A DNA stretch of 64,000 nucleotides from Leptospira montravelensis (GCF_004770045.1 NZ_RQFO01000017.1:620001-684000); one strand, 5' to 3'. Shown: positions 1 through 10,407, counted from the first letter of the stretch. A program made the numbers and translations. Notes: generated by a model not told the origin, from the sequence alone.

Positions 1-1183
1 TATGTGCTTTTAAAAAATAAATGGGATGGCGAAGCATAGTCCAAAAAAATTTAAGAGGTCTTGGAAACTTTCCTCCTCCATCAGTCATCACACTCGCAAG
101 AACACCAAAAAAATCTGAACCTTTGGAATAACGAACCGGCTCAATATGCGTATTTTCGTCAGGATGGACCGAAGAGGTAATGGCAATTCCCCGCGAATAA
201 TCCGCACCTTTACTCGCTGGAACTGTGACTGGAAGTACGGTTTCACTATTCGTTCGAACCGTATCACCTAACTTTTCAGATAACCGAATCATTTTGTTTT
301 CTTGTTGCATTTTAAGAAGTAAGCCAACCGTTCCCATTACTCCGGCAGACAAAACCACTTGCTGTGAACGAAACTTTCTTTTCGGATAACCAAACCAACC
401 TGTCGTACTGTTAGTTTCCAATTCATATCCAAACTCACCACTTGCCTCTGGATCAGGTAGGCCTTTTTCATTGAGAGGGATTAGAGAAGTAACTTTGGTT
501 TCTGGAAGGATGACAGCACCTAACTTTTCTGCTAAGAATAAATAGTTTTTATCTAAAGTGTTTTTTGCATTATGGCGGCAACCCACCATACAACCACCAC
601 AGAAATTACAAGGATCACGATCGGGTCCATCACCTCCAAAAAATGGGTCTTTAGGATCTTTTTTGTTTCCAAAGTAAATTCCTACAGGAGTTCTTCGAAA
701 AGTATTTTCTTTGCCAAATGTTTTTGCTGTTTCTAAAAGCAGTTGGTCTGGTTCCCAAAGTTGTGGGTTTTCTGTCACACCTAACATGTGCTTAGCAACA
801 TCATAATATGGTAATAGAGCCTTTTCCCCACCCATTTGGGAATACAAAGGTGAATTTAATACTTTGGAAGAAGGAACATACAAGGTACATGCATACACCA
901 AGGAACCACCTCCCACACCAGATCCACTTACTAGTAAAAAATCATTGAGCAAATTGATTCTTTGAATTCCATAAAAACCTAACTTGGGCATCCATAAATA
1001 TTTTCGAAGGCTCCAATTGGTTTTGGGAAAGTCGGTAGATTTCCATCTTTTTCCAGATTCTATCACTAAAACTTTATAACCTTTTTGTGATAACCTGTAA
1101 GCAGAAACAGAACCGCCAAAGCCGGAACCGACTATAATAAAGTCATAATCAAAATTTTGTTCTTTTGGAATGGATGGACTCAT
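1..1183 (-). CDS. GMC-type FAD-dependent oxidoreductase (cholesterol oxidase-like), C-terminus cut by window edge
   Basis: Open frame read leftwards from an ATG at 1183 to base 1 without a stop, about 394 codons, so the C-terminus lies outside. The N-terminus carries the FAD dinucleotide-binding motif GSGFGG (about residue 19) and then [12 protein letters not shown], typical of cholesterol oxidase-like GMC enzymes. A cysteine cluster [11 protein letters not shown] near residue 190 followed by KNTLDKNYL is also seen in that subfamily. Such enzymes oxidise an alcohol, often a sterol-like substrate, with FAD. The substrate cannot be told from the sequence. No signal peptide is visible. It is divergent from the DUF2804 gene, 132 bases away. 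Confidence 0.85.
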   Translation of the reverse strand, partial: MSPSIPKEQNFDYDFIIVGSGFGGSVSAYRLSQKGYKVLVIESGKRWKSTDFPKTNWSLRKYLWMPKLGFYGIQRINLLNDFLLVSGSGVGGGSLVYACTLYVPSSKVLNSPLYSQMGGEKALLPYYDVAKHMLGVTENPQLWEPDQLLLETAKTFGKENTFRRTPVGIYFGNKKDPKDPFFGGDGPDRDPCNFCGGCMVGCRHNAKNTLDKNYLFLAEKLGAVILPETKVTSLIPLNEKGLPDPEASGEFGYELETNSTTGWFGYPKRKFRSQQVVLSAGVMGTVGLLLKMQQENKMIRLSEKLGDTVRTNSETVLPVTVPASKGADYSRGIAITSSVHPDENTHIEPVRYSKGSDFFGVLASVMTDGGGKFPRPLKFFWTMLRHPIYFLKAH

Positions 1184-1315
1184 GGTTCGTTTTTCCTTGT
1201 TTATGCTGGGTAAGCGAAACCGAGTCTGCAAAGGAATTCGATTTCTGTCAATTCGCTCTTATCGAATCTGATAAAAACTTCTAGCCGAAAGTATTAAATC
1301 CTTTTAAATCGGTTC

Positions 1316-2347
1316 ATGCCTGAGATTAAAAAACAAATCCCACTACTCAATACCGATGGAACCCTCACAGAGGAAGGTTGGGCAAGGTCACCTCTATGGA
1401 CCTATAATCGCGAAAATATTGCAGCATCTGCATTAAGAATCAAAGAATGGGACTACTACTCTATTTTATCGCCTTCAAAAGATTTTGGAATAACAATCAC
1501 TGCATCTGACTTAGGTTATGCGGGGCTTTTTGCCATTTGTTTTTTGGATTTCAAAAAAGGAATATTCAAACAAATTGATACCCTTTCTGTATTACCTCTT
1601 GGTAAAACTGGATTCCCACTTGTGAATCATACTGGAGTCGTTCAATTTGAGGACAAAAAACTTCGTATCCGTTTTGAAACGATACCTGGGAAAAGAATAT
1701 TAGAATTTGAATCTAAGTCTTTTGAAGCTCCAGATGGAGGCAAAGGAATCCAAGGTAAAATTGAACTGAATGAACCAAAAATGGATTCCATGAATATCGC
1801 AACTTCCTGGAAAGAAAACAGAAAGGCATTTTATTATAATACCAAAATCAATTGTATGCCAGCAACTGGCCAAGTACAGGTGGGAAATACTAGTTATCAA
1901 TTTGATTCCCAAAAAGATTTTGGTGCATTGGATTGGGGACGTGGAGTTTGGACTTATAAAAATAGATGGTATTGGGGTTCCGTATCCGCATGGTTAGATG
2001 GAAAACCTTTTGGACTCAACTTAGGATATGGGTTTACTGATAGGACTCCTGCTTCAGAAAACGTCATCTTTTACGATGGCAAAATTCATAAACTAGATGA
2101 AGTAAATTTTATCATCGATACCAAAAACTATATGGCACCTTGGAAATTCACTTCCAATAACAATCGTTTAGAATTGGATTTTACACCTATTGTGGATCGA
2201 AGTTCCTATATGAATTTTTTAGTGATCAAAACAGTCCAACACCAGGTGTTTGGAAAATTTAATGGAACAGTGGTTTTGGATGATGGAAAAAAACTAAAAC
2301 TTGAGAACATCCTCGGTTTTGCCGAAGACGTTCTGAATCATTACTAA
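1316..2347 (+). CDS. DUF2804 domain-containing protein
   Basis: A 343-residue protein with the DUF2804 layout: an N-terminal LNTDGTLTEEGWARSPLW segment and a central motif GALDWGRGVW (about residues 203-212) followed by tryptophan-rich strands. The fold is probably beta-rich and lipocalin-like; no enzymatic function is established for the family. There is no signal peptide or transmembrane segment. It ends 9 bases from the end of the convergent RND gene with no hairpin between them, so the two transcripts may read into each other. Neighbouring GMC oxidoreductase hints at lipid or sterol chemistry, but that is only inference. Confidence 0.8.
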   Translation: MPEIKKQIPLLNTDGTLTEEGWARSPLWTYNRENIAASALRIKEWDYYSILSPSKDFGITITASDLGYAGLFAICFLDFKKGIFKQIDTLSVLPLGKTGFPLVNHTGVVQFEDKKLRIRFETIPGKRILEFESKSFEAPDGGKGIQGKIELNEPKMDSMNIATSWKENRKAFYYNTKINCMPATGQVQVGNTSYQFDSQKDFGALDWGRGVWTYKNRWYWGSVSAWLDGKPFGLNLGYGFTDRTPASENVIFYDGKIHKLDEVNFIIDTKNYMAPWKFTSNNNRLELDFTPIVDRSSYMNFLVIKTVQHQVFGKFNGTVVLDDGKKLKLENILGFAEDVLNHY

Positions 2348-2356
2348 AAATAGATC

Positions 2357-5300
2357 TTAACTTCTTTTCTTTAGTTTGTAATAAGCCGAGAAACTAGCGG
2401 GGATAAAGATAAGGGATCCAAAAGTTCCAAATCCAAGTCCCCATGCTAATGACAATGTCATTGGAATGAGAAGCGGATCTGATCCACCTATCGCGTATGC
2501 TGTGGGAATCATACCTGCCATCGTTGTCATGGTTGTCACTAAAATTGGCCGGAACCTTTCCGAAGAGGCAGTAACCAAAGACTCATACAAACCTTCGCCT
2601 TTTGCTTGGAATTCTTGAATTGTATCTACAAGTACAATCGAAGCATTCACAATCACTCCAGCAAGACCAATGATTCCAATCATGGCAAGAAAACTTAAAG
2701 CCTTTCCTGAAATCAAAAATCCAAACACTACACCAACAAAACCAAGTGGTATGGAAAGAAGAATGAGTATAGGTTTTTTAATGCTATTGAAGATGATTGC
2801 GAGGATGGCAAAAATTCCAAAAAGGGCAAGCACTCCGGCAACCAAAAGGGATACCATTGATTTTGCTGTCTCTTCTTGTTCTCCTCTAAATTTGATTTTA
2901 TATCCTGGATATTTTTTGCCAATGTTTCCAAATTCATTTACAATTTTACTATTTACGATAGAGGAACTTGTGATTGCTTCGTTTACATCTGCTAGAACCG
3001 TAATTGCTTTTTCATAATCATTATGATATAATGCTTCGATTCCTTGGACTGTAGTTTTAGTTGTCACCGCAGTAATCGGCGTTAGAAGGCCAAATTTGTT
3101 TGAAATTTGAATGGAATCTAAATCTTCAACTCCATCTCGAAATCTGTCATCGTTTTGAATAATGATTCGAACTTCGTCTTTACCTTTACGTAAGTTAGAT
3201 GCCTCTAAACCTTCCATCGCTGTACGAACATAATACGCAGTAATTTCCGTATCGATTCCAGTAATGGCTGAGGCCGTATCTTTTACTCGAATTTGAATTT
3301 CTTCTCTACCCGGTTTGTAATCATCGTTGATATTGATGACACCTTCTTGTTTTCTAAGAAAATCTTGCATCTCATTGGATATTTGTTTTAGGATTTTATA
3401 ATCTCTACCTTCTATCGCAACAGTGACGGCAGCCCCAATAGGAGGACCATTGACCACCAAATCCACCATCACAGAAACCGCATTCGGTAGTTTTTTTAGA
3501 TCAGGTTCCAATTCACCAAAAATTTCCTGAGCAGTTCGTTTCCTTTCTGTTTCTGGAACAAGAATGATTTGTGCCATTCCTAACTGTTCCCCAATCCGAG
3601 TTAATGGATCGGTAGGATCAGTTTGTTGGATTCCAATTTTTAAAATAATACTTTGTACTTCCTTTTTAGGAATTTTATCCAAAATTGGTTGGAAGTATTG
3701 CAGTTGTTTTGCGGTCTCTTGCGCCGAAAAATCAGGAGGAAATTCCGCACGGACCATCACATAATCAATTCCTTCCTTGGGGAATAAATTGAAATTCATT
3801 AGCCCTACGAGCCCGCAGGAAGATAGAAAAACAATGAGAATGGAACCAAGAGTTAGAAATGGACGATTCACAACACGAGTAATAAAACGCGTAAATCCAG
3901 ATTTTAACGCCTCAAATCCATTTTCTAGAACAGTGCGAAATTTTTCTCTATGTTTCGAACGTTTTTTTACCTCATGAGAAGTAAACTGTGCATAACGCAC
4001 GGGAAGTAGTAAAAAGGATTCAAATAATGATAAAGTCAAAGCGACAATGACCATAAATGGAATTTGCCAAATGAATTTACCCATAATTCCAGACATAAAT
4101 GCCATAGGTAAAAATGCAGCCACCGTGGTTAAATAAGATCCTATGATCGGAACAAACAATTCACTAGCACCTAGAACCGCAGCTTCCCTTGAATCAATTT
4201 TTCTGGATCTATGTTTGTAGATATTTTCTGAAATGATGATGCTATTATCTACGAGCATCCCCAAAGAGATGATGATTCCGAGCATCGATACTAAATTGAA
4301 TGATACATCAAAGATAGGAAATGCAATGGTTGTTGCAAATAATGTTAGTGGCAATGAAAGACTTGTGAGTAACGAATCTTTAAAACTAAAAAAGAGAATG
4401 AGAACTACCACAACCAAAAATAAACCTTGCAAAGAGTTGGTGATCACAACATCCAAACGTTTGATGGCACGTGCCCCTTCATTATTTAATTCTGTAAATT
4501 GAATGTTCGCAGGTATTTGTTTTTTTAATTCGTTAATTCGTTCCTGAACAGCTTGTACGGTACGAATAATATCAGCACTGTCCTTTTTAATGATTTGCAA
4601 AACATAAGCTGGTTCGCCGTTTACAATAGCAATCACCCTAGGTCTTTCATAAGTGTCTTTTACATTTGCAACTTGGGATAATAAAATTGTATTTCCAGTT
4701 TCATTAGAACGAATAGGAATATTTTTAATATCATTGATTTCGTTAATTTCTCCAGTCACACGAATGTCTTGGGTAATCGGTCGCAAAAAAGAGCCAGCAG
4801 GAACACTGATATTTCGTTTCGAAATAGCGTTGATAATATCAGAAAATCCAAGTGTATATCGTTTTTTTAACTCGGGATCAACACGTATGCGCCATTCTTC
4901 TTTTCTTTTACCAAAAGCATCCACACGAGAAACACCTGTTACTTTGCGCATTTCATCTTCGATGAACCTACCCATTTCCTGAAGTTCCATTTCATCCATA
5001 GCACCGTGGATCGCAATTTCTAACACGGGAAAGTTGGAACTTTTTTGTTCTGTAACAATAGGACGATCTTTCACTTGAATTGGTAAATTGGTAACACGAT
5101 CAACGGCACGTCTGATATCGTTGACAACACCATCGGGGTTATTGTGTTCTAAATCAATTTTGATACTGATATCGGATTCAGAGTTTCGGGAAATGGAACG
5201 AACCGAATCTAATCCTTCTACTTCGCGTAACTTCTCTTCGATGGGAATGGTAACTTTTTTTTCTACATCCACAGGGCTTGCCCCAGGATACACGGTGAGA

Positions 5301-5443
5301 ACTCGCACTTGGCGAAAGTTCACTCGGGGAAATGCTTCCCGTTTCATCGATAAAACGGAAATCATTCCCGCAAGGAACAAAAAGATAAAAACCAAATTAG
5401 CAACTAATGGTTTATAGACGAAGAAATGTATAATTTTTTTCAT
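2357..5443 (-). CDS. RND-family efflux transporter permease subunit (AcrB/SwrC-like)
   Basis: 1028 residues, the normal length of an AcrB-type inner-membrane pump. It has an N-terminal transmembrane helix (about 12-32), two large periplasmic loops and two bundles of helices. The fourth helix carries GMLVDNSIIISEN (about residues 395-408), so the first of the two AcrB proton-relay aspartates is kept and the second is Asn, as in SwrC-like pumps. Helix 10 reads GLAGVIVNASIVLVD, lacking the AcrB lysine. No membrane-fusion or outer-membrane channel gene is adjacent; the upstream same-strand gene, 66 bases away, is a DsbA-like protein. Substrate unknown. Confidence 0.9.
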   Translation of the reverse strand: MKKIIHFFVYKPLVANLVFIFLFLAGMISVLSMKREAFPRVNFRQVRVLTVYPGASPVDVEKKVTIPIEEKLREVEGLDSVRSISRNSESDISIKIDLEHNNPDGVVNDIRRAVDRVTNLPIQVKDRPIVTEQKSSNFPVLEIAIHGAMDEMELQEMGRFIEDEMRKVTGVSRVDAFGKRKEEWRIRVDPELKKRYTLGFSDIINAISKRNISVPAGSFLRPITQDIRVTGEINEINDIKNIPIRSNETGNTILLSQVANVKDTYERPRVIAIVNGEPAYVLQIIKKDSADIIRTVQAVQERINELKKQIPANIQFTELNNEGARAIKRLDVVITNSLQGLFLVVVVLILFFSFKDSLLTSLSLPLTLFATTIAFPIFDVSFNLVSMLGIIISLGMLVDNSIIISENIYKHRSRKIDSREAAVLGASELFVPIIGSYLTTVAAFLPMAFMSGIMGKFIWQIPFMVIVALTLSLFESFLLLPVRYAQFTSHEVKKRSKHREKFRTVLENGFEALKSGFTRFITRVVNRPFLTLGSILIVFLSSCGLVGLMNFNLFPKEGIDYVMVRAEFPPDFSAQETAKQLQYFQPILDKIPKKEVQSIILKIGIQQTDPTDPLTRIGEQLGMAQIILVPETERKRTAQEIFGELEPDLKKLPNAVSVMVDLVVNGPPIGAAVTVAIEGRDYKILKQISNEMQDFLRKQEGVININDDYKPGREEIQIRVKDTASAITGIDTEITAYYVRTAMEGLEASNLRKGKDEVRIIIQNDDRFRDGVEDLDSIQISNKFGLLTPITAVTTKTTVQGIEALYHNDYEKAITVLADVNEAITSSSIVNSKIVNEFGNIGKKYPGYKIKFRGEQEETAKSMVSLLVAGVLALFGIFAILAIIFNSIKKPILILLSIPLGFVGVVFGFLISGKALSFLAMIGIIGLAGVIVNASIVLVDTIQEFQAKGEGLYESLVTASSERFRPILVTTMTTMAGMIPTAYAIGGSDPLLIPMTLSLAWGLGFGTFGSLIFIPASFSAYYKLKKRS

Positions 5444-5509
5444 AAATAGATTACGGTTAGAATCAATCTAAAAATCTTGAAGGTTGGGTCAAGATGAAAC
5501 GTTAATTTA

Positions 5510-6181
5510 TCAACTTGGTTTTTCTGATTCTCGTTCTTTTAATACAGTCTCAATGACTTCTACAAAAACAGAAGGATCTTGTGCCCCACTCACAGCATAC
5601 TTACCGCCAATAATAAAGTAAGGAACGCCACTAATTCCATTTTGATGGTAATAAGAAATCTCTTGTCGGATATTTTCTTTGAGTTCTGGGTTTTCAAAAA
5701 TGGCATCAAATTTGGTGCGATCTTTATAAATCGGCTCTGCTACTTTCCAAATCACTTCCTTGTTTGTGAGGTCTTTACCTTCAGTAAAGTTTGCTGCAAA
5801 AAACAAATCTACGAGTTTTGCCTGTTCTTCTAAAGTCGAAAGTCCCGCAACCAGTGCGTGTAAAATGAGGGTATTGGTAGCTTTGGGGATGGCTTCAAAC
5901 TGAAAAGGAATGCCTACCGATTTACCAATTTCTGTCAAACGTTGCCAAGCACCATCCAACCGGTCCAAACTTCCAAATTTTTGTGTTAGGTGTTCTTTGT
6001 AATCAATCCCAGATTCAGGAATTTCTGGCGAAAGTTGGAAAGGTCTCCATCGAACTTGGGGATCTATTTTGTTTCCAACAGTCTGGAGAGCCAACTCTAG
6101 TTTCTTTTTTCCTACATAACACCAGGGGCAAGCTACATCGGACACGATATCAATGGAAAAAGGTTCAGAGTTGGTTGACAT
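5510..6181 (-). CDS. DsbA family oxidoreductase, FrnE-like
   Basis: 223 residues with a thioredoxin fold interrupted by a helical insertion, as in FrnE and 2-hydroxychromene-2-carboxylate isomerase relatives. The CPWC dithiol motif is at residues 18-21 and the cis-proline segment GVPYF is near 185-189, followed by the family motif VSGAQ. There is no signal peptide, so it acts in the cytoplasm, probably as a disulfide oxidoreductase or isomerase. Start ATG at 6181; the divergent Acg-like gene starts 52 bases away. It is upstream of the RND gene on the same strand and could be co-transcribed with it. Confidence 0.87.
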   Translation of the reverse strand: MSTNSEPFSIDIVSDVACPWCYVGKKKLELALQTVGNKIDPQVRWRPFQLSPEIPESGIDYKEHLTQKFGSLDRLDGAWQRLTEIGKSVGIPFQFEAIPKATNTLILHALVAGLSTLEEQAKLVDLFFAANFTEGKDLTNKEVIWKVAEPIYKDRTKFDAIFENPELKENIRQEISYYHQNGISGVPYFIIGGKYAVSGAQDPSVFVEVIETVLKERESEKPS

Positions 6182-6233
6182 TTTATATTAGACTCCTATC
6201 CAATTAAGGTATAAAACCATAAATGGAAAAATA

Positions 6234-7418
6234 ATGAAGCTCACAAGAAAAAGTTTTCTCTGGAACAGTTTGGCATCTGGCGCTCTTGTGTCACTCTCCA
6301 CATTGCAAAATAATTTATATGCTTATAGTGGTACGGATTCAATTCTCCATAGAAAAGACCCCCTCAATTTTGCAGAGTCCCTCGGTTTAACCAAGCCACT
6401 AGAGCAGATCCTTGTCACAGCTCTCCTGGCACCCAATTCCCATAATTCGCAACCTTGGAAAATAAAAAAGGTTTCCGATTCGGAATTTTTACTTTTTGGC
6501 GATAAAGAGAAACAACTTTTAGAAATCGATTCTCTCAATCGGCAATTTTTCCACACACAAGGTTGTTTTTTGGAACTTGCTCATTTAACAGCCGATAAAC
6601 TAATGTTCGATACAAAAATCACCTACTTTCCAAAAGGCAAACCCGGACCAAAAACCTTTGCCAATTTGCCCGTAGCAAAATTTGAAATTTTCCCCAAATC
6701 TAAATGTGTTCATGATTTTTTATTTGCAGGTGTTCCTAACCGCAGAATGAATCGTTCCGTATATTCTGGTAATTTAATTTCAAAGGAAGAATTAGAAGAC
6801 TTAAAAATGTTAATGGGTCCCACGAAACATAAATTACTCTTCGTAAATGATCCAAAACAATTAGAATCCATACTTCCTATTTTGGATGCGGCCTTTGCGA
6901 TGGAAACCAATCGCACCATATCCAATGAACTGAATCGAAAATGGTTTCGAATTTCAAAAGAAGACATTTATACAAAACGAGACGGACTCACATTAGAAGG
7001 AAATGGACTTTCAGGAATCAAACTTTGGTTTGCTAAAACATTCTTTGTAGATCTATCGAAAGAATCATGGCATTCAGAATCTGCAAGAGAAGCAGGAATT
7101 CAAATGTTCCAAAAGCAAGTGTATTCTTCTAAGGCTCTTGTATTATTCATCACGGAAGGTTCTGATGAAGAAAGAACTTGGATAGAAACGGGTCGGGATT
7201 TTATGCGTCTCACTTTGGCTTGTGCGGTCAGAGAAATTGCCTTTCACACCATGAACCAAGCTGTGGAAGATTATCCTGAAAGTCGCCAGTTCACCAAACA
7301 ACTAAAAACGATCCTTGGCCTAAAACCAAAAGAACAAATCCAATTGATAGCAAGGATGGGTAGAAGTTCGTACGAATACAATTCCCCTAGACGTGAATTA
7401 AGTAGTTTCTTAATTTAA
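6234..7418 (+). CDS. Acg-type nitroreductase-fold FMN protein, probably exported
   Basis: 394 residues. The N-terminus LTRKSFLWN followed by a hydrophobic stretch to about residue 30 resembles a twin-arginine signal with RK in place of RR. Residues 65-77 carry APNSHNSQPW, the FMN-contact motif of the Acg/nitroreductase superfamily. The family members are large, divergent flavoproteins; mycobacterial Acg is thought to sequester FMN rather than reduce nitro compounds, so activity is not certain. The gene overlaps the end of the convergent EAL gene by 4 bases. Confidence is high for the fold, lower for exported location and function. Confidence 0.8.
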   Translation: MKLTRKSFLWNSLASGALVSLSTLQNNLYAYSGTDSILHRKDPLNFAESLGLTKPLEQILVTALLAPNSHNSQPWKIKKVSDSEFLLFGDKEKQLLEIDSLNRQFFHTQGCFLELAHLTADKLMFDTKITYFPKGKPGPKTFANLPVAKFEIFPKSKCVHDFLFAGVPNRRMNRSVYSGNLISKEELEDLKMLMGPTKHKLLFVNDPKQLESILPILDAAFAMETNRTISNELNRKWFRISKEDIYTKRDGLTLEGNGLSGIKLWFAKTFFVDLSKESWHSESAREAGIQMFQKQVYSSKALVLFITEGSDEERTWIETGRDFMRLTLACAVREIAFHTMNQAVEDYPESRQFTKQLKTILGLKPKEQIQLIARMGRSSYEYNSPRRELSSFLI

Positions 7419-8215
7419 AGAGTAGGAAAAACCACTTCACCAACAGATTCAAAGGCTGGTTTGGAAAACAAATACCCTTGGTAGAGAGAAATTCCCATAT
7501 CTACCAATACTTTCAATTCATCGGTAGTCTCTACACCTTCGGCTATCACTGCGATTCCAATTTCCTGACAAACATTCGCAATGGCTTTGGTTAATTTTTG
7601 AGCTACAGAATTGGTATGGATGTTTCGGATAAGTTCCATATCTAACTTAATGAGGTCAGGTTGGAATTTTGCGAGTAAATTGAGTCCAGAGTAACCGGAG
7701 CCAAAATCATCAATGGCAGTCAAAAATCCATATTCTTGGTAAGTTTTAAAAATATTGATGATATGGTCATGGTCTAGTACTTCTTCCCCTTCTGTTAATT
7801 CAAACACCAATCGATTCAAAGGAAATTGGTATTCCTTACTAGCTTCGAGAGTCGTGCGGATACAAGTTTCTGGTTGGTAAACAGCATTAGGCAAAAAGTT
7901 AATATTCAAATAAGATGGAATCCCTATTTGACTTGCGAGTTGGATGGCTTTGATTCGGCAAGCTTGGTCAAACTGGTATCTGTTAGTTGAATTTACTTTC
8001 GAAAGAATGGAATAAGCGGATTCGCCATTAATTCCACGCACCAGTGCTTCATGTGAATAAATGGTTTTCTGATTCCAATCAACGATTGGTTGGAAAGCCA
8101 TTGTAAAAGAAAAATCTAGACCTGCCCCGTTACGACATTCCGCACAACTGTATTTTTTGGGAACTTTACCACTTGGGGTATCGATTAACTGTGCTTCAGG
8201 AAAACTTGGTCTCAT
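7415..8215 (-). CDS. EAL-domain cyclic-di-GMP phosphodiesterase
   Basis: 266 residues: a short N-terminus with a CAEC pair (residues 24-27) and then a complete EAL domain. The residues needed for activity are present: EALVRG (56-61), NINF near 104, FELTE near 139, DDFGSGYS near 169, DLIKLD near 188, AEGVE near 224 and YQGYLF near 244. It is therefore probably an active phosphodiesterase that breaks cyclic-di-GMP to pGpG in the cytoplasm. No GGDEF, PAS or membrane segment is attached; the cysteine pair could be a small metal or redox input site, which is inference. Same strand as the TauE gene, 56 bases downstream of it. Confidence 0.9.
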   Translation of the reverse strand: MRPSFPEAQLIDTPSGKVPKKYSCAECRNGAGLDFSFTMAFQPIVDWNQKTIYSHEALVRGINGESAYSILSKVNSTNRYQFDQACRIKAIQLASQIGIPSYLNINFLPNAVYQPETCIRTTLEASKEYQFPLNRLVFELTEGEEVLDHDHIINIFKTYQEYGFLTAIDDFGSGYSGLNLLAKFQPDLIKLDMELIRNIHTNSVAQKLTKAIANVCQEIGIAVIAEGVETTDELKVLVDMGISLYQGYLFSKPAFESVGEVVFPTL

Positions 8216-8271
8216 CTTTTTCGGTTACCCAATTTAGACGATATACTAAAGATTGCAACGAGTTTTATTAA

Positions 8272-9258
8272 CTAAAATTTTGGAAGTTTACCAACCAAAT
8301 ACCAACCCACAACTAAAAACTGAAAGAAGGCCGTGACCAATAATATTGTGTAAGGTTTTGCTTTTACAGCTTTCAACGAACCAATCCTTGCTCCAAAAAT
8401 CCCACCAAAACTTCCAATGAGGGCGAGTTCCCAATGTAATTTTCCTAATAAAAGAAATTGGACTGTTGTTCCAAAGGAAGTAAGGAAGATTCCTAAAAAT
8501 GATGTAGCTACAGCCTCGACTGGACTCATACGAAAATGATAAACAAATAATGGAACAGCGAGGAATCCTCCGCCTATTCCAAATAAAGAAGAAAACAAAC
8601 CAAAAAATATTCCAGTAACAAGAACAATGATAGCTGACTTTGCCGTAAAAGAAAATGATTCCAATTGATTTTCGTTAGTTTTCAAATCAGTTGCCACTTG
8701 AGAATTGGTATTTTGATTTGATAAAGACGAACTAGACCCAACCTTTGAAACTGAATCTGAAATTTGTGACTGAACTTCTACCGATTGAAAGTATTTCCTT
8801 CTTCTCTTTAAAGCAGTAACCATATTATATATCGCAAGGATTCCTAAAAAAACAGTGAATACAATTAAGTATATAAACTCAGATAAAGGAATTCCATTAT
8901 ACAGCTGTTTGCCGAGTTCGGTATCTTCAAATCTTCCAAATGCATAAGCGGTGTACTGTGCCGCAGGAATGGAGGTGACAAGTAACAAAAACCCTTGTTT
9001 CCATCGTATCTTATCATTTTTGTAATACACATAAAGGCCTGACAATGCAGATACAGGCATCTGCGCAAGAGATACAGCGACTGCTTGAACAGCAGTTAAA
9101 TGAAAGAAACTATGAAAAAAGGGAGTGTAAATAAATCCACCCCCGAGTCCCAAAAAGGAAGCTAAGTATCCAACAAAAAATCCAACCCCAAATACAACAA
9201 TGATCCCGGGCCAAAAGCCCCAAACAAAATCATTGTATATTTGGAAATATAAGTCCAA
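8272..9258 (-). CDS. TauE/SafE family sulfite/anion exporter
   Basis: 328 residues and about eight hydrophobic helices in two repeats. Each repeat begins with a family motif: FLGLGGGFIYTPFF near residue 36 and LFGIGGGFLAVPLF near 225, with a Ser/Asn-rich cytoplasmic linker (about 165-200) between them. The family moves sulfite, sulfonates or other small anions across the inner membrane; the substrate here is unknown. The start is TTG at 9258; no later ATG precedes the first conserved motif. It follows a lipoprotein gene by 5 bases, so the two are very likely one operon. Confidence 0.87.
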   Translation of the reverse strand: MDLYFQIYNDFVWGFWPGIIVVFGVGFFVGYLASFLGLGGGFIYTPFFHSFFHLTAVQAVAVSLAQMPVSALSGLYVYYKNDKIRWKQGFLLLVTSIPAAQYTAYAFGRFEDTELGKQLYNGIPLSEFIYLIVFTVFLGILAIYNMVTALKRRRKYFQSVEVQSQISDSVSKVGSSSSLSNQNTNSQVATDLKTNENQLESFSFTAKSAIIVLVTGIFFGLFSSLFGIGGGFLAVPLFVYHFRMSPVEAVATSFLGIFLTSFGTTVQFLLLGKLHWELALIGSFGGIFGARIGSLKAVKAKPYTILLVTAFFQFLVVGWYLVGKLPKF

Positions 9259-9263
9259 AGAGA

Positions 9264-9836
9264 TTAAAAATGCTGCTTTGCATCCTCAAAAAACTTGAAT
9301 GTCATTCTCTCAAATACCTCACGTTCTGTGGCCGTTTCAAAATTATACCAAGAAATTGGGATAAATAGTAACCACTGCGCATAATTTCTAAAGATATGAT
9401 ATTCATAGGTTCCCACTTTTTTTCCATCTTTATAAAGTAGGTATTGTACATCATACCCGTCTTGAGTGGACCATGCAGGGAGTAAAGTTGCAGTCAAAGT
9501 AGAAATTCCGAGAAACACAGTTGCCTCAGGAGACGGTGAACGGTAGTTAACCTTTACATTGACTAAATACCCAGATTTAGGTACATCCACACCTTCGACA
9601 GTATTTTTAAAACGAGTTTTGTTTTGAAAATAATTTTTTAAGGCTTCTCTTCCGCCTAAATTCATTTGAGGAAAGGTAGGAAGAACATAAACAAAGTTAG
9701 AATCGTTTGTTTTTTCTTCTGCTGGAAGCGGAAGAATTTTAGGATGATCTTTATAACTGACCAAACAATTAGTGAATATAATAAATAAAGGGAAAAGTAT
9801 TCCGATTTTAAAAACTTTAGTTCTGGCTGTGGTCAT
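9264..9836 (-). CDS. Putative lipoprotein, Leptospira-type hypothetical
   Basis: About 190 residues. The start chosen is the ATG at 9836, preceded by GAGGAC at good spacing; an ATG pair 15-18 bases upstream is in frame but lacks this. The signal peptide ends in FTNC (Cys24), a relaxed spirochaete lipobox, so the mature protein is probably lipid-anchored. A hydrophobic stretch near residues 110-122 (STLTATLLPAW) and another near 160-170 are conserved in a related lipoprotein at 60252-60824 in this window. Function unknown. It overlaps the upstream gene by 20 bases and is followed by the TauE gene, suggesting a three-gene operon. Confidence 0.65.
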   Translation of the reverse strand: MTTARTKVFKIGILFPLFIIFTNCLVSYKDHPKILPLPAEEKTNDSNFVYVLPTFPQMNLGGREALKNYFQNKTRFKNTVEGVDVPKSGYLVNVKVNYRSPSPEATVFLGISTLTATLLPAWSTQDGYDVQYLLYKDGKKVGTYEYHIFRNYAQWLLFIPISWYNFETATEREVFERMTFKFFEDAKQHF

Positions 9837-10257
9837 GTAATCCGTCCTCATCATGTCTTCTTTCTAATTCTTCGTATAATTCTTCTTGGTCTTCAGTAAA
9901 AAACAGTTCAAACCCAATTCGTAAACAAACGGGATCATCCTCAATAGAAACATTGCTAGGTAAAATTAAATTCATTACATAAAATGTATTCGATTCTGCT
10001 TCTTCTAAAAAGACTTCTGTAGCATCCCACTCATCAAATTCTTCTACACCGGGTTTACGAAATTCTTTTAAAATTTCATCGAATGGTTCTGTTATGTAGT
10101 TAAATTCACCTGATTCACTATCAATGATAAACTGAATATGGTGGCAACCAGGCCCTTCTTCTTCTAATGGACTTAATACCAAACTACCACAAGCAGGGCA
10201 ATGTATAACGGGATCGATGGCTCCACTCGGCCAATTGATATTGATGGTTTCGATCAT
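9817..10257 (-). CDS. Hypothetical protein with a zinc-ribbon-like knuckle
   Basis: 146 residues, acidic (many Glu and Asp), with CPACG at residues 20-24 and a nearby GCHH that could complete a metal site. The C-terminus is rich in Glu, Asp and His (HDEDGLHDHSQN). I do not recognise a family. No signal peptide or membrane segment, so probably cytoplasmic. It is the first gene of a probable operon with the lipoprotein (overlap 20 bases) and the TauE exporter. Confidence 0.6.
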   Translation of the reverse strand: MIETININWPSGAIDPVIHCPACGSLVLSPLEEEGPGCHHIQFIIDSESGEFNYITEPFDEILKEFRKPGVEEFDEWDATEVFLEEAESNTFYVMNLILPSNVSIEDDPVCLRIGFELFFTEDQEELYEELERRHDEDGLHDHSQN

Positions 10258-10407
10258 TTTGCAAACCTCAAGTCCCCATCCTATTGGGTCTCATTCTTAG
10301 GGAAACTGGAATTTGTTTTTCTCTGTAAAAAACCAATTAAATCTTCGAATGGAAAAGTTAGATAGAATTTGCAATAAAAACGATGTTTTATTTCTATCAT
10401 AAAAGAA

